From Bacteroidales bacterium (lineage in GTDB: Bacteria > Bacteroidota > Bacteroidia > Bacteroidales > Muribaculaceae): a DNA stretch of 64,000 bases. A program made the translations under genes and the position numbers. The notes under the pieces were generated by a model, which had not been told where the DNA came from, made no database searches, and was given only the letters and a program-made list of their open reading frames with translations. The stretch spans positions 52,492 through 116,491 of the forward strand of contig SFFL01000009.1 in NCBI GenBank assembly GCA_004557825.1, written 5' to 3'. Shown here one piece after another: positions 51,512 to 60,517 of this stretch (its first letter is position 1; each line of letters begins with the position of its first letter).

Positions 51512-52780
51512 GTGAAAAAACTTATATTATCATTACTTGTATCGGCATTTGCCTTTAGTTCGCAGGCTGCTGTGCCGGAGAAAATTTATGTGCTTGGCTC
51601 CAACTGCGAGGCCAACGGCCAGAAGACCGGCTGGGACCCCTGGACGGCTGCTTCGATCGATGTAGTGGATGGCGCCGCCACGGTGGTAATCAAATGCCCC
51701 AAAGCAGTGTCGCTCAATATCTACACAGCCTCTCCCGAGGAGCTTCGCGAGGCTGAGAAAATTGACTATCTGTGGGGCAAAATCGGCGAAACTGAGATTA
51801 ACCCCAACTCGCTCGAAAGCGATATGTTCGGCGTAGAGCAGGGCGTGAATAATTCGGGCTACCTCAATCTTACCTGCGGAGGCACCTGGACCCTGAAATA
51901 TACTCAGAATCTTACCCGTGTGACCGTCGACTGCAAGGTTGACAACGATGTGGCCAACTTCCAGCGCTACAATGCCGACAACAACCGGATTATGGCCGAA
52001 CCCAACGACGGCACCCGTGTGGTGTTTATGGGCAACTCCATCACCGACAACTGGCCTTCGTTCCGCTCTTCGTTCTTTACCGACAACAATTTCATCGGCC
52101 GCGGCATCGGCGGCCAGACGAGCTACGAGATGCTGCTCCGCTTCCGCGAAGATGTGGTAAAGCTCAAGCCGGCCGTAGTTGTAATATCGGCAGGTACCAA
52201 CGATATTGCGGGCAATTTCTGCTCCTATGTGGAAGGCCGCACTATCGGCAATATCGAGTCGATGGCCGAAATCGCACAGGCAAATGGCATCAAGGTGCTT
52301 CTGGCATCGGTGCTTCCCGTCACCGCCTATGGCTGGGCACCGCATGTGACCGACCACAAGGATAAGATCGAGGCTCTCAACAAGCTCATCAAGGATTATG
52401 CCGCAGAGAAGGGCTTCACCTATGTCGACTATTACTCCAAGATGGTGGCCTCCGACCGTTCGATTATCGCATCATATTCCGAGGATGGCGTTCACCCCAA
52501 CAATGCCGGTTATGAGGTGATGGAAGGTGTGGTTCTGCCGCTGATCCGCAAGGCCTTGGATGCTTCGGGTGCCGTGAAGGAGATAGCTGCCGAATCGAAA
52601 GCCGAGCTGAAGCTTGTGGATGTTGACGGCAATACCGTGACAGCGCTCCAGCCGCTGAAAGTCTACGATTGCAGCGGCAAGCTCGTGGCCGTCCTTACCC
52701 GTGAGGGGAGCGCAATGCTCTCCACGGGGGTCTACGTAGCCTCCGCCGAGAATGGCGCCAGCCGGTTCTCGGTAAATTGA
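51512..52780 (+). CDS. SGNH/GDSL esterase with SusE/F-like N-terminal domain
   Basis: The 422-residue secreted protein starts at GTG 51512 (VKKLILSLLVSAFAFSSQAA). Residues 20-160 are a beta domain like the N-terminus of the protein at 47846. Residues about 165-360 form an SGNH hydrolase: block I VVFMGNSITDNWP (Ser176), block II GIGGQTSYEM, block III ISAGTNDIAG, and block V SEDGVHPNNAG (Asp325, His328). Such enzymes remove acetyl or other esters from sugars, for example O-acetylated sialic acids or acetylated glycans. The gene ends in a repeat E copy that supplies its TGA. It is 38 bp downstream of the GH27 gene. Confidence 0.9.
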   Translation: MKKLILSLLVSAFAFSSQAAVPEKIYVLGSNCEANGQKTGWDPWTAASIDVVDGAATVVIKCPKAVSLNIYTASPEELREAEKIDYLWGKIGETEINPNSLESDMFGVEQGVNNSGYLNLTCGGTWTLKYTQNLTRVTVDCKVDNDVANFQRYNADNNRIMAEPNDGTRVVFMGNSITDNWPSFRSSFFTDNNFIGRGIGGQTSYEMLLRFREDVVKLKPAVVVISAGTNDIAGNFCSYVEGRTIGNIESMAEIAQANGIKVLLASVLPVTAYGWAPHVTDHKDKIEALNKLIKDYAAEKGFTYVDYYSKMVASDRSIIASYSEDGVHPNNAGYEVMEGVVLPLIRKALDASGAVKEIAAESKAELKLVDVDGNTVTALQPLKVYDCSGKLVAVLTREGSAMLSTGVYVASAENGASRFSVN

Positions 52781-52997
52781 AAATTGAAAATTAGGCATCT
52801 GCATTCCTCCTTGATTTTCAATTTCCTTTTGCTCCAATTTTCAATTATTGTATAAATCGTATAAGACGTATAAATTGTATAAATCTTATAATCGCATACG
52901 CCGGTAGGGGCGCGATAAATCGCGCCCGCGCCCGGATGGCAATTTTAAATTTTAAATTATCAATTTTCAATTTTCAATTTCTCCTGTTCCCCTGATT
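52778..52997. repeat. Intergenic repeat cluster (E, tataaatcgt array, B, E)
   Basis: Repeat E (52778-52849), several ttgtataaatcgtataa-like units (52849-52892), repeat B (gtaggggcgcgataaatcgc, 52904-52923) and a second E copy (cccggatggcaattttaaat onward, 52931-52982). No gene is visible. Confidence 0.7.
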
Positions 52998-55900
52998 ATG
53001 GCACAATTCCTGATTTCCAATAGAATATGTCCATTTATACTGTTTCTTTGTGCAACCTTGACGGCATCGGCAGCGAATCATCGCTTCTATGCCGTTGAGG
53101 CCGGGGGCGACAGTACTGCCACCGGTATCGAGCACACAATCGTCGCCGATAGCGTGCCCGGTATCGAGTATACGATTGTCACTGACAGCGCCCCAGGCGT
53201 GGAAACCGTGAGGCTGACGGTGCGCAACAACCGTCATATCCCGTTTCAGCCCCTGAAAGCGGGGCTGAAATTAGGGATTGATACCTATATGGACAAGTAC
53301 CCCGACTGGTACGACAAGTTTTTCCCGACGTTGGCGGTGTGCGAGCCTGACCATTTCTACGGTTATCTGCAATCGCCCAATGGGAAAATCAAGGCTGTGG
53401 TATCGGCCGACCCGATTGCATCCTGGAGCCTCGACTATAATTTAGGCTATCAAAGCCCCGCGCCTCACTGGTTCTTCGGGCACCGCGTGGAGTGCCTGAA
53501 TCTGGATATGCTGTGCCGAGGACCTCTGCCGGCGCATCATCCGCACGACCAGTGGCAGCTCGCTCCGGGGGAAGAGCGCACCTGGACGGTGAAAATCATC
53601 GATCTCGACACTCCCGAGGCATTTGAGGAGACAGTGTACCGCCATACGGGCGCACCGGTGATAGATATGCGGAGCACCTCGTGCGCGACGGGCGATTCGC
53701 TTGTGATAGATATATGGGGCACGGCACCCGAAATTGCCGTAAATGGTAATAAGATTTGGTTGCATAAGACCGATACCGACGGTATGTGGCGCGGAGTGTA
53801 TCGCGCTGCAGACCCCGGTATCAAGGTTGTGCAGGTGCGCGACGGAGGCCGCAGCGCTTCGGGTACCATCAATGTGCGCTATCCGTGGCGCTCCACGATG
53901 GAGCTGGCACGCCGCGCCGCCGACCGCTACAAACAGAAACCTACATCGCATGTGGAGAGCTGGTATGGCTTCCACACCGCCTTCGACGCCGCGCGCATAA
54001 TGCCTGAGCCGGCCACCGACAGCGTGCTCGACGTGCGGTTTGATATGATTATCGACAAAGTGTTCGACCGGAAGACCGGCGAACCATACAAATACCGCAG
54101 CCGTATACAGAATGTTTCGTCGACAATCGGGATGCTGGCCGACCGCTATATGGCCTACGGGCGGAAGGCCGACCTCGACCTTGGCGAGCGGATGGCCGCC
54201 TACCTGATGAGCTGCCAGCGCGACGACGGGGCATATATGAACGGCCACACCGACTACACATCCGTGATCTATCCGGCCAAGAGTCTGCTGGAATTTGCCG
54301 ACGCCGAGCGTGCCGCCGGCCGGAAGAAGCAGGCCGCCCGCTATGAAGCCTCGGCCCGCCGAGCCATCGACCGCCTTGTATCGGTCGACGGTAACCTGGA
54401 GACCGAAGGGCAGATGACCTACGAGGACGGTATGATCAGCTGCTCCGCCCTGCAGCTTGGCGAACTGGCCCTGCGCAGCAAGAACGAGGCCGACCGTCGC
54501 CGCTATACAGAGGCGATGCTCAAGCTGCTCGACGGCCACGACAGCCTCACACAGCTGCGAGTGCCCGACGGTCGCCGCCGCGGCGGCACACACCGCTTCT
54601 GGGAAGCACAGTACGATGTGTTTATGCTCCCGAATATGATATCGTCGCCCCACGGCTGGAGCGCCTGGCGCGCTTACGCCACCTATTATGCCTATCTGCT
54701 CACCGGCGACGAGCGCTGGCTGCGCGAAACCTTCGACGCCGCCTCGGCATTCGCCTCCCTCATTGACCAAAACAGCGGCGCCCTCAGCTGGGCATTTGTG
54801 GTGGACCCCTACGTGGATGCCCTGCAGGTGTGCGAGCCCGACACCACCCACACTGCCGACGACGATACCTACGGCAACCCGCACCCCGAATGCTACCCCA
54901 ACCGCCGCATCACGGTAGGGGAGGAGTATGTGCCGATGATTGCCGACTGGCAGACCATCGTATCGAGTGACAACGACGTGCACGAGTGCTTCAAGTTCAT
55001 TGCCGAAGCGGTGCTATGCAATGCCTTCGTGGTGGAGCGCCCCGACGGCACCATAGCCGCCTACAACTGCCGCGCCGAGCGCATCCCCGCCTCTGATGGC
55101 ACCTCCGCCGGCACCCTGCGCGTCACAGCCTCCGAGCCGCAGATCACCACCCTCTACACCAATCTCCGCTCACCCCTGAAAGTGGAGTTTGCCGGCGAAG
55201 TGAAGAAGGTGCAGGCTCAGAAGTACTCCGTTGCCGACTACAATGTGATTCCCCTGCCGCAGAAGGTAGAGTATACCTCTGCCGGCGGTGCGTTCACCCT
55301 CGACGGCAAGACGGTGGTGGCAGTGCCCGGCGGCGACAAATCGCTGCTGCGCAACGCCCGTATGCTCGCGTCGGCGCTGGAACTGCAGACAGGCATACGT
55401 CCGAAAGTCGTGGCGAAGAATGTGAGGGAGAACGCCATTGTGCTCACCGACACGCTCCGCGCCGACAACCGCGATGCCTACCGGATGCGCATCGACGCAA
55501 AGCTGGTGGTAATCGACGGCGCCTCGGCTGCCGGAAATTTCTACGGCACGCAGACGCTGCGCAAGGCCATCCCCGCCGAGAAGAGCGACTGTGTGACGCT
55601 TCAGGCGGCGGTAATCACCGATGCTCCCCGGTTCGGCTATCGCGGCGCGCACTTCGACTGCGTGCGCCACTTCTTCCCGCTGGATTCCGTGAAGCGCTAT
55701 ATCGACATAATGGCGCTGCATAACATTAACCGCTTCCACTGGCATCTGACCGACGACCAGGGGTGGCGCGTGGAGATCAAGTCGCGGCCGCTGCTCACCG
55801 AAAAAGGGTCGGTGCGCGGAGGCACGCTCGTCAACTCGCTCGACGATAAGACACTGATATTCGACTCGATACCTTACGGAGGCTACTACACTCAGGCGGA

Positions 55901-56783
55901 AATCCGCGACCTGGTGAAGTATGCCGCCGACCGCTATATCTCCGTGATTCCGGAAATCGACCTGCCTGGCCATATGATGGCCGCTCTCGCCAGTTACCCC
56001 GAGCTTGGATGCACGGGCGGCCCCTACGAGGTGCGCAAGCACTGGGGCGTGAGCGACGACCTGCTCTGCGCCGGCAACGACAGCGTGTATAAATTCCTCG
56101 ACGATGTGCTCGGCGAGGTGGTGGATCTGTTTCCCGGCGACATCGTGCATATCGGTGGCGACGAGTGCCCCAAGGTCCGTTGGCAGGCGTGCCCCCGCTG
56201 CCAGGCAAAGATAAAAGAACTGGGGCTGCAGACCGACAGCACCGGCACCGCCGAGCAGAAGCTGCAGATTTATGTGATGAAATATGCCGCCGACTTCCTC
56301 GCCCGTCACGGCCGCCGCGTAATCGGCTGGGATGAGATTCTGGAAGGGGGCGCCGACCCGTCGACAATCGTAATGTCGTGGCGCGGCCCGGCCGATGGCG
56401 GCCAGGATGGCGCAGTGGCCGGTCACGATGTAATCAAGTCGCCCAACACGCATCTATATTTCGACTACAAGCAGGTGGAGGGCGACCCGATTGGCGCTCC
56501 CTACTGGCGCAAGATACCGCTGGAAACGGTGTACAGTTACGAGCCGTTGAAACCGGAATACACCCCCGAGCAGGGCGCCCACGTTATCGGCGTGCAGGCC
56601 AACCTCTGGACGGAGCATATCCGCCACTTCTATGAGGCGTGCTATATGGCGCTGCCCCGTATGGCGGCGCTTTCCGAATTGCAGTGGTCGTCGGCGCCGA
56701 AGAATTACGAAGCTTTCCTCAAGCGCCTGCCCCGGCTTGAAAAAATCTATGAGGCCGAGGGCCTGAATTACAGGCACTATTAA
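52998..56783 (+). CDS. Fusion of a six-hairpin glycosidase-like region with a GH20 beta-hexosaminidase
   Basis: A 1261-residue secreted protein (signal about 1-27, CPFILFLCATLTASAANH). Residues about 30-300 are beta-rich; about 300-720 are helical with (alpha/alpha)6-like sequence (IGMLADRYMAYGRKADLDLG, ARRAIDRLVSVDGNLETEGQ, HGWSAWRAYATYYAYLLTGD). From about 745 follows a GH20 unit: a GH20b domain (YNVIPLPQKVEYTSAGGAFT) and the catalytic barrel (INRFHWHLTDDQGWRVEIKS, VIPEIDLPGHMMAALASYPE), with the catalytic pair Asp1055-Glu1056 in HIGGDECPK. GH20 releases terminal beta-GlcNAc or GalNAc by substrate-assisted catalysis. The family of the first part is not known to me. The gene is 67 bp upstream of the GH97 gene. 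Confidence 0.88.
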   Translation: MAQFLISNRICPFILFLCATLTASAANHRFYAVEAGGDSTATGIEHTIVADSVPGIEYTIVTDSAPGVETVRLTVRNNRHIPFQPLKAGLKLGIDTYMDKYPDWYDKFFPTLAVCEPDHFYGYLQSPNGKIKAVVSADPIASWSLDYNLGYQSPAPHWFFGHRVECLNLDMLCRGPLPAHHPHDQWQLAPGEERTWTVKIIDLDTPEAFEETVYRHTGAPVIDMRSTSCATGDSLVIDIWGTAPEIAVNGNKIWLHKTDTDGMWRGVYRAADPGIKVVQVRDGGRSASGTINVRYPWRSTMELARRAADRYKQKPTSHVESWYGFHTAFDAARIMPEPATDSVLDVRFDMIIDKVFDRKTGEPYKYRSRIQNVSSTIGMLADRYMAYGRKADLDLGERMAAYLMSCQRDDGAYMNGHTDYTSVIYPAKSLLEFADAERAAGRKKQAARYEASARRAIDRLVSVDGNLETEGQMTYEDGMISCSALQLGELALRSKNEADRRRYTEAMLKLLDGHDSLTQLRVPDGRRRGGTHRFWEAQYDVFMLPNMISSPHGWSAWRAYATYYAYLLTGDERWLRETFDAASAFASLIDQNSGALSWAFVVDPYVDALQVCEPDTTHTADDDTYGNPHPECYPNRRITVGEEYVPMIADWQTIVSSDNDVHECFKFIAEAVLCNAFVVERPDGTIAAYNCRAERIPASDGTSAGTLRVTASEPQITTLYTNLRSPLKVEFAGEVKKVQAQKYSVADYNVIPLPQKVEYTSAGGAFTLDGKTVVAVPGGDKSLLRNARMLASALELQTGIRPKVVAKNVRENAIVLTDTLRADNRDAYRMRIDAKLVVIDGASAAGNFYGTQTLRKAIPAEKSDCVTLQAAVITDAPRFGYRGAHFDCVRHFFPLDSVKRYIDIMALHNINRFHWHLTDDQGWRVEIKSRPLLTEKGSVRGGTLVNSLDDKTLIFDSIPYGGYYTQAEIRDLVKYAADRYISVIPEIDLPGHMMAALASYPELGCTGGPYEVRKHWGVSDDLLCAGNDSVYKFLDDVLGEVVDLFPGDIVHIGGDECPKVRWQACPRCQAKIKELGLQTDSTGTAEQKLQIYVMKYAADFLARHGRRVIGWDEILEGGADPSTIVMSWRGPADGGQDGAVAGHDVIKSPNTHLYFDYKQVEGDPIGAPYWRKIPLETVYSYEPLKPEYTPEQGAHVIGVQANLWTEHIRHFYEACYMALPRMAALSELQWSSAPKNYEAFLKRLPRLEKIYEAEGLNYRHY

Positions 56784-56850
56784 TCGGCTGCTCCCTCCAA
56801 AGTGAGATGCTGCTCCGAACTGCGATGCTACCCTTACTCTTAAGTTTGCT

Positions 56851-58815
56851 ATGACACTGAAACACATCATATCTCTTACAATTCTCACTGTTGCGCTGCC
56901 GTGCGCGGCACGTGATTATACGCTCGCTTCGCCCGACGGGGCTATCCGGGCCGCTATCGGCGACAATCTGCACTATGCCGTAAGCTACAAGGGAGCGCCG
57001 CTCTTTACCGGCGAGGCAGCCCTCACCCCCGTTGGCTCCAAGACGCTTGCCGGGGTGAAATCGCCCCGTGCGGCCAAAGTCGACGAAACGATTGCGTCGC
57101 CCTTCTACCGCAACGACTCAATCCGCGACCACTACAACGCGCTCACTTTCCGCGCCGCGAAGGATTGGCGGGTGGAATTCCGCGCCTACAACGACGGTGT
57201 GGCCTACCGGTGGGTGTATACCGGCCGCAAGCCGGTGAAGGTGGCGAGCGAGAAGGTGGAGTACAGCTTCTCCGGCGACCCCGGAGCCATCGTGTCGTAT
57301 GTGCGCAACGACGGAAGCCAGGGGCTGGAGCCGCAGTTTTTCGGCTCGTTTGAGAATGAATATACCGAAAGCACCATCGCGCAACTCGACTCCGCAAGGC
57401 TGTCGTTTCTGCCCGTTGTGGCCAAACCGGCCGAGGATGTGCGCGTGCTGCTGACCGAAAGCGACCTGGCCGGGTATCCCGGTATGTATCTTCGCGGCGG
57501 CAACGGCCCGGTGCTGAGAGGTGTGCAGGCGCGCGTGCCCAAGAAATGGCATGTGGGCGGCTACATCGATATACAGTATGTGGTGGATGAGCGCGAGGAC
57601 TACATCGCCTCGCTCGACGGTGCGCGCGGACTGCCCTGGCGCATTGCCGTGATTGGCCCCGATGCCACCCTGGCGCAGAGCCAGCTCACATATCAGCTCG
57701 CCTCCCCATCGCAGATAGAGGATACATCCTGGATTAAGCCGGGAAAGGTGGCCTGGGACTGGTGGAACAACTGGAACATCACCGGCGTGGACTTCGTGGC
57801 GGGCGTGAACCGGCAGACCTATGAGTATTACATCGACTTCGCGTCGAAGAACGGCATAGAGTATGTGATTCTCGACGACGGCTGGAGCGTGCCCGGCTGC
57901 GGCAATCTCTTCGACGTTGTGCCGGAGATAGATATGCCCGCCTTGGTGAAGTATGCCGCCGACCGCAATGTGGGCATCATTCTCTGGGCCGGGTATGTGC
58001 CCTTCGAGAAAGACCTTGAGGAGGTGTGCCGCCACTATGCCGAGATGGGCGTAAAAGGCTTCAAGGTCGACTTTATGGACAGCAACGACCAGATGGAGAC
58101 CGGCTTCCTCGACCGCGCCGCCCGCACGGCTGCAAAGTATCACCTTGTGCTCGATTTCCACGGTTCGCACATCCCGGCGGGCATCAACCGCAAATGGCCC
58201 AATGTGCTCAACACCGAGGGTGTGAATGGTCTGGAGCGCCTCAAAGGCTACGACATCCGCCTCAATCAGGTGAAGTACGACTGCCAGATACCCTTCATCC
58301 GTCAGGCCGGCGGCCCGATGGATTATACCCAGGGCGCGATGCTCAACGGCACCCGCGACACCTACCGTGCCTGCAATGAACGCCCGATGAGCCAGGGCAC
58401 GCGCTGCCACCAGATGGGGCTGTATGTGGTGCTCGACTCGCCGCTGAATATGCTGTGCGACTCTCCCACCAACTATATCCGGGAGCAGGAGTGCACCGAC
58501 TATATCGCCGGGATTCCCACCGTGTGGGATGAGACCCGATTCCTCTCCGGCAAAATCGGGGAGTATGTGGTGATGGCGCGCCGGAAAGGAAATGACTGGT
58601 ATATCGGCGGCATCACCGACTGGACGCCGCGAGACATCACCGTCGACATGTCGTTCCTGCCCGACGGGGAATATGACGCGCAGTGGTATGTCGACGGGGT
58701 GAACGCCCACCGCCATGCCCAGGACTACAAGCTGGAATGCGAGCAGGCCGGAAGGTCGAAGACCATCCACCTCGCCCCCGGCGGCGGGTTTGCAGCAAAG
58801 CTCACAGCCCGGTAA
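56851..58815 (+). CDS. Glycoside hydrolase family 97, probable retaining alpha-galactosidase
   Basis: The 654-residue secreted enzyme (signal MTLKHIISLTILTVALPCAA) has the GH97 layout: an N-terminal beta supersandwich (YTLASPDGAIRAAIGDNLHY), a TIM barrel (KVAWDWWNNWNITGVDFVAG, GIEYVILDDGW, VKGFKVDFMDSNDQM) and a C-terminal beta domain. The FKVDFM motif, with Asp407, is where retaining GH97 alpha-galactosidases hold their nucleophile, whereas the inverting SusB alpha-glucosidases use glutamates elsewhere. I therefore expect alpha-galactose release, by inference from family knowledge. A calcium site is normal for the family. It is followed by 17-bp tandem repeats and then the sigma factor gene. 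Confidence 0.9.
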   Translation: MTLKHIISLTILTVALPCAARDYTLASPDGAIRAAIGDNLHYAVSYKGAPLFTGEAALTPVGSKTLAGVKSPRAAKVDETIASPFYRNDSIRDHYNALTFRAAKDWRVEFRAYNDGVAYRWVYTGRKPVKVASEKVEYSFSGDPGAIVSYVRNDGSQGLEPQFFGSFENEYTESTIAQLDSARLSFLPVVAKPAEDVRVLLTESDLAGYPGMYLRGGNGPVLRGVQARVPKKWHVGGYIDIQYVVDEREDYIASLDGARGLPWRIAVIGPDATLAQSQLTYQLASPSQIEDTSWIKPGKVAWDWWNNWNITGVDFVAGVNRQTYEYYIDFASKNGIEYVILDDGWSVPGCGNLFDVVPEIDMPALVKYAADRNVGIILWAGYVPFEKDLEEVCRHYAEMGVKGFKVDFMDSNDQMETGFLDRAARTAAKYHLVLDFHGSHIPAGINRKWPNVLNTEGVNGLERLKGYDIRLNQVKYDCQIPFIRQAGGPMDYTQGAMLNGTRDTYRACNERPMSQGTRCHQMGLYVVLDSPLNMLCDSPTNYIREQECTDYIAGIPTVWDETRFLSGKIGEYVVMARRKGNDWYIGGITDWTPRDITVDMSFLPDGEYDAQWYVDGVNAHRHAQDYKLECEQAGRSKTIHLAPGGGFAAKLTAR

Positions 58816-58855
58816 GATTCGCAGCCCGGTAAGATTCACAGCCCGGTAATGTTCA
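58803..58855. repeat. 17-18 bp tandem repeat overlapping the GH97 stop
   Basis: Three copies of cagcccggtaagattc; the first contains the TAA stop of the GH97 gene, so the duplication extended the 3' end without changing the protein. Confidence 0.75.
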
Positions 58856-58900
58856 CTATGCCCCCTATCAGATGATATTGTTGAACCGGTTCTTCACTAT

Positions 58901-59470
58901 ATGAAACAGAACGGTCACATAGATAACGACCTCTTGCTGCTTGACGGATTGCGGAGAGGCAACCGTCAGGCGTTTGAGTGTATATTCAAGAAATATTACA
59001 TCGACATGGTGATGTTCAGCAGCCACTTCTTCGCCCGGCGGGAGGATTGCGAGGATGTGGTGCAGGCTATGTTTATGAGCCTGTGGGAGCAGCGTGCGCA
59101 GTTGCCCACCAATATAGCCAACTTCAAGGCTTATATGCTCCGGAGCCTGCAGAACGCTTGCCTCAACGAGATTAACCGCCTGAATATACATCGCCGATAC
59201 ACTGCCGAGTTTATGGCTCTGATGTCGAACATTCAGCACGAAAACGGCTATACCACGCTGCTCTACAGCGAGCTGAAGGCGCTGCTGGAATCGGCCGAAT
59301 CGACGCTCACCCCCGAGGAGTACGAGACCTGGCACCTGAGTCGCACCAAGGGGCTGAAATATGCCGAGATAGCCAGGAAGCTCGGTGTGGCCGAACGCAC
59401 AGTGGAGGCTCGGATCGCTCGTGTGAAATATCATTTTCGTAAAATTTTGGATTGTTTTTGGTCAATATAA
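58901..59470 (+). CDS. ECF RNA polymerase sigma factor, FecI type
   Basis: The 189-residue protein has sigma region 2 (FECIFKKYYIDMVMFSSHFF, EDCEDVVQAMFMSLWEQRAQ) and region 4 (LSRTKGLKYAEIARKLGVAE, RTVEARIARVKYHF) with the linker typical of short extracytoplasmic-function sigma factors. Its stop codon is followed directly by the FecR gene's ATG, indicating translational coupling. In gut Bacteroidales such pairs switch on host-glycan utilization genes, with the signal passed from the STN domain of SusC to FecR to sigma. The likely target is the operon starting at 39605. Confidence 0.95.
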   Translation: MKQNGHIDNDLLLLDGLRRGNRQAFECIFKKYYIDMVMFSSHFFARREDCEDVVQAMFMSLWEQRAQLPTNIANFKAYMLRSLQNACLNEINRLNIHRRYTAEFMALMSNIQHENGYTTLLYSELKALLESAESTLTPEEYETWHLSRTKGLKYAEIARKLGVAERTVEARIARVKYHFRKILDCFWSI

Positions 59471-60493
59471 ATGGTGCTCAATATGGAAGCGGATATATAT
59501 AACTCAGCGCTGACTCCTGAAATGGATCAGATTATCGACAAAGTCCTCAGCCAGACTGCAACCGACCTCGAGTTTGCCCGGTTGACCGAGTGGCTCGGAA
59601 AGGATGCCAAGAATCGTCGCATATTTATGCAGCAACAGGTAATTTACGAGAATATGCACCCGGCGTTCGATCCATCTACGGTCGATGCCGAAGGTGCTTG
59701 TCGCCATGTGGCACGGAAAATCAACCGGTCGAGGTGGCGGAGCGCTGCGAAAATCTCGATAGCGGCCCTGGTGGCGCTGGTAGCCGGAGTGGCTGCGAGT
59801 GTTTGGTACTTCGGCAGCCGCACTGCCTCTGAGGCGCCGAGGATGATTTCGGTGACGTCGCCCCATGGCGGGGTGATCGAAACCGAGCTGCCCGACGGGT
59901 CGCACGTGTGGCTCAATTCCAACAGCCGGCTCGACTATCCGGTGGAATTTCAGGGAAATGAGCGGCGCATCGCTCTTTCCGGCGAAGGATATTTCGAGGT
60001 GAAAGCCGACCGCGAGCATCCCTTCATCGTAGCCACCCAGGGCATTGAGGTGACAGCCACCGGCACAGCCTTCAACGTGAATTCCTACGCAGGCAAATCG
60101 GTGGGCGTGACGCTGGTGGAGGGGCACGTAAATGTCTGCGACAACAGCAAGCGGAATTTCGACCTCTATCCCAATGAGCATCTGTCGATCGACAATAATG
60201 TGGTGCACATCGCGCGTGATGAGAGTCTTGACAAATGGTGCGCCTGGCGCGAGGGGCTGCTGCTTTTCGACAACTATGCGCTGGAAGATGTGCTCGACCG
60301 TCTGTCGCAGATATATCCGGCCGACTTTGTCATCCGCGACGCTTCGCTGGCCGGAACCCGTTGCCACGCGAGCATCAAGGGGGAGACACTCAGCGACATC
60401 GTGCACATGCTGGAGATAGGTGTGCCTATGCGCTGCGTGCAGGAGAAATCCGACTCCACGATGCGCGCCAAGATTTATGTATATAAAGAATAA
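59471..60493 (+). CDS. FecR family anti-sigma factor
   Basis: The 340-residue inner-membrane protein has a cytoplasmic N-terminal sigma-binding part (QIIDKVLSQTATDLEFARLT), one transmembrane helix at about 92-112 (ISIAALVALVAGVAASVWYF), a periplasmic FecR domain (GGVIETELPDGSHVWLNSNS, LSGEGYFEVKADREHPFIVA, GTAFNVNSYAG) and a C-terminal DUF4974/STN-like domain (LEDVLDRLSQIYPADFVIRD). It holds the ECF sigma factor until the SusC STN domain signals. ATG 59471 abuts the sigma stop; ATG 59483 is an alternative. The GH20 gene follows 24 bp later. Confidence 0.95.
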   Translation: MVLNMEADIYNSALTPEMDQIIDKVLSQTATDLEFARLTEWLGKDAKNRRIFMQQQVIYENMHPAFDPSTVDAEGACRHVARKINRSRWRSAAKISIAALVALVAGVAASVWYFGSRTASEAPRMISVTSPHGGVIETELPDGSHVWLNSNSRLDYPVEFQGNERRIALSGEGYFEVKADREHPFIVATQGIEVTATGTAFNVNSYAGKSVGVTLVEGHVNVCDNSKRNFDLYPNEHLSIDNNVVHIARDESLDKWCAWREGLLLFDNYALEDVLDRLSQIYPADFVIRDASLAGTRCHASIKGETLSDIVHMLEIGVPMRCVQEKSDSTMRAKIYVYKE

Positions 60494-60517
60494 CCGGGCA
60501 ACCGCCCTCACATTGTT

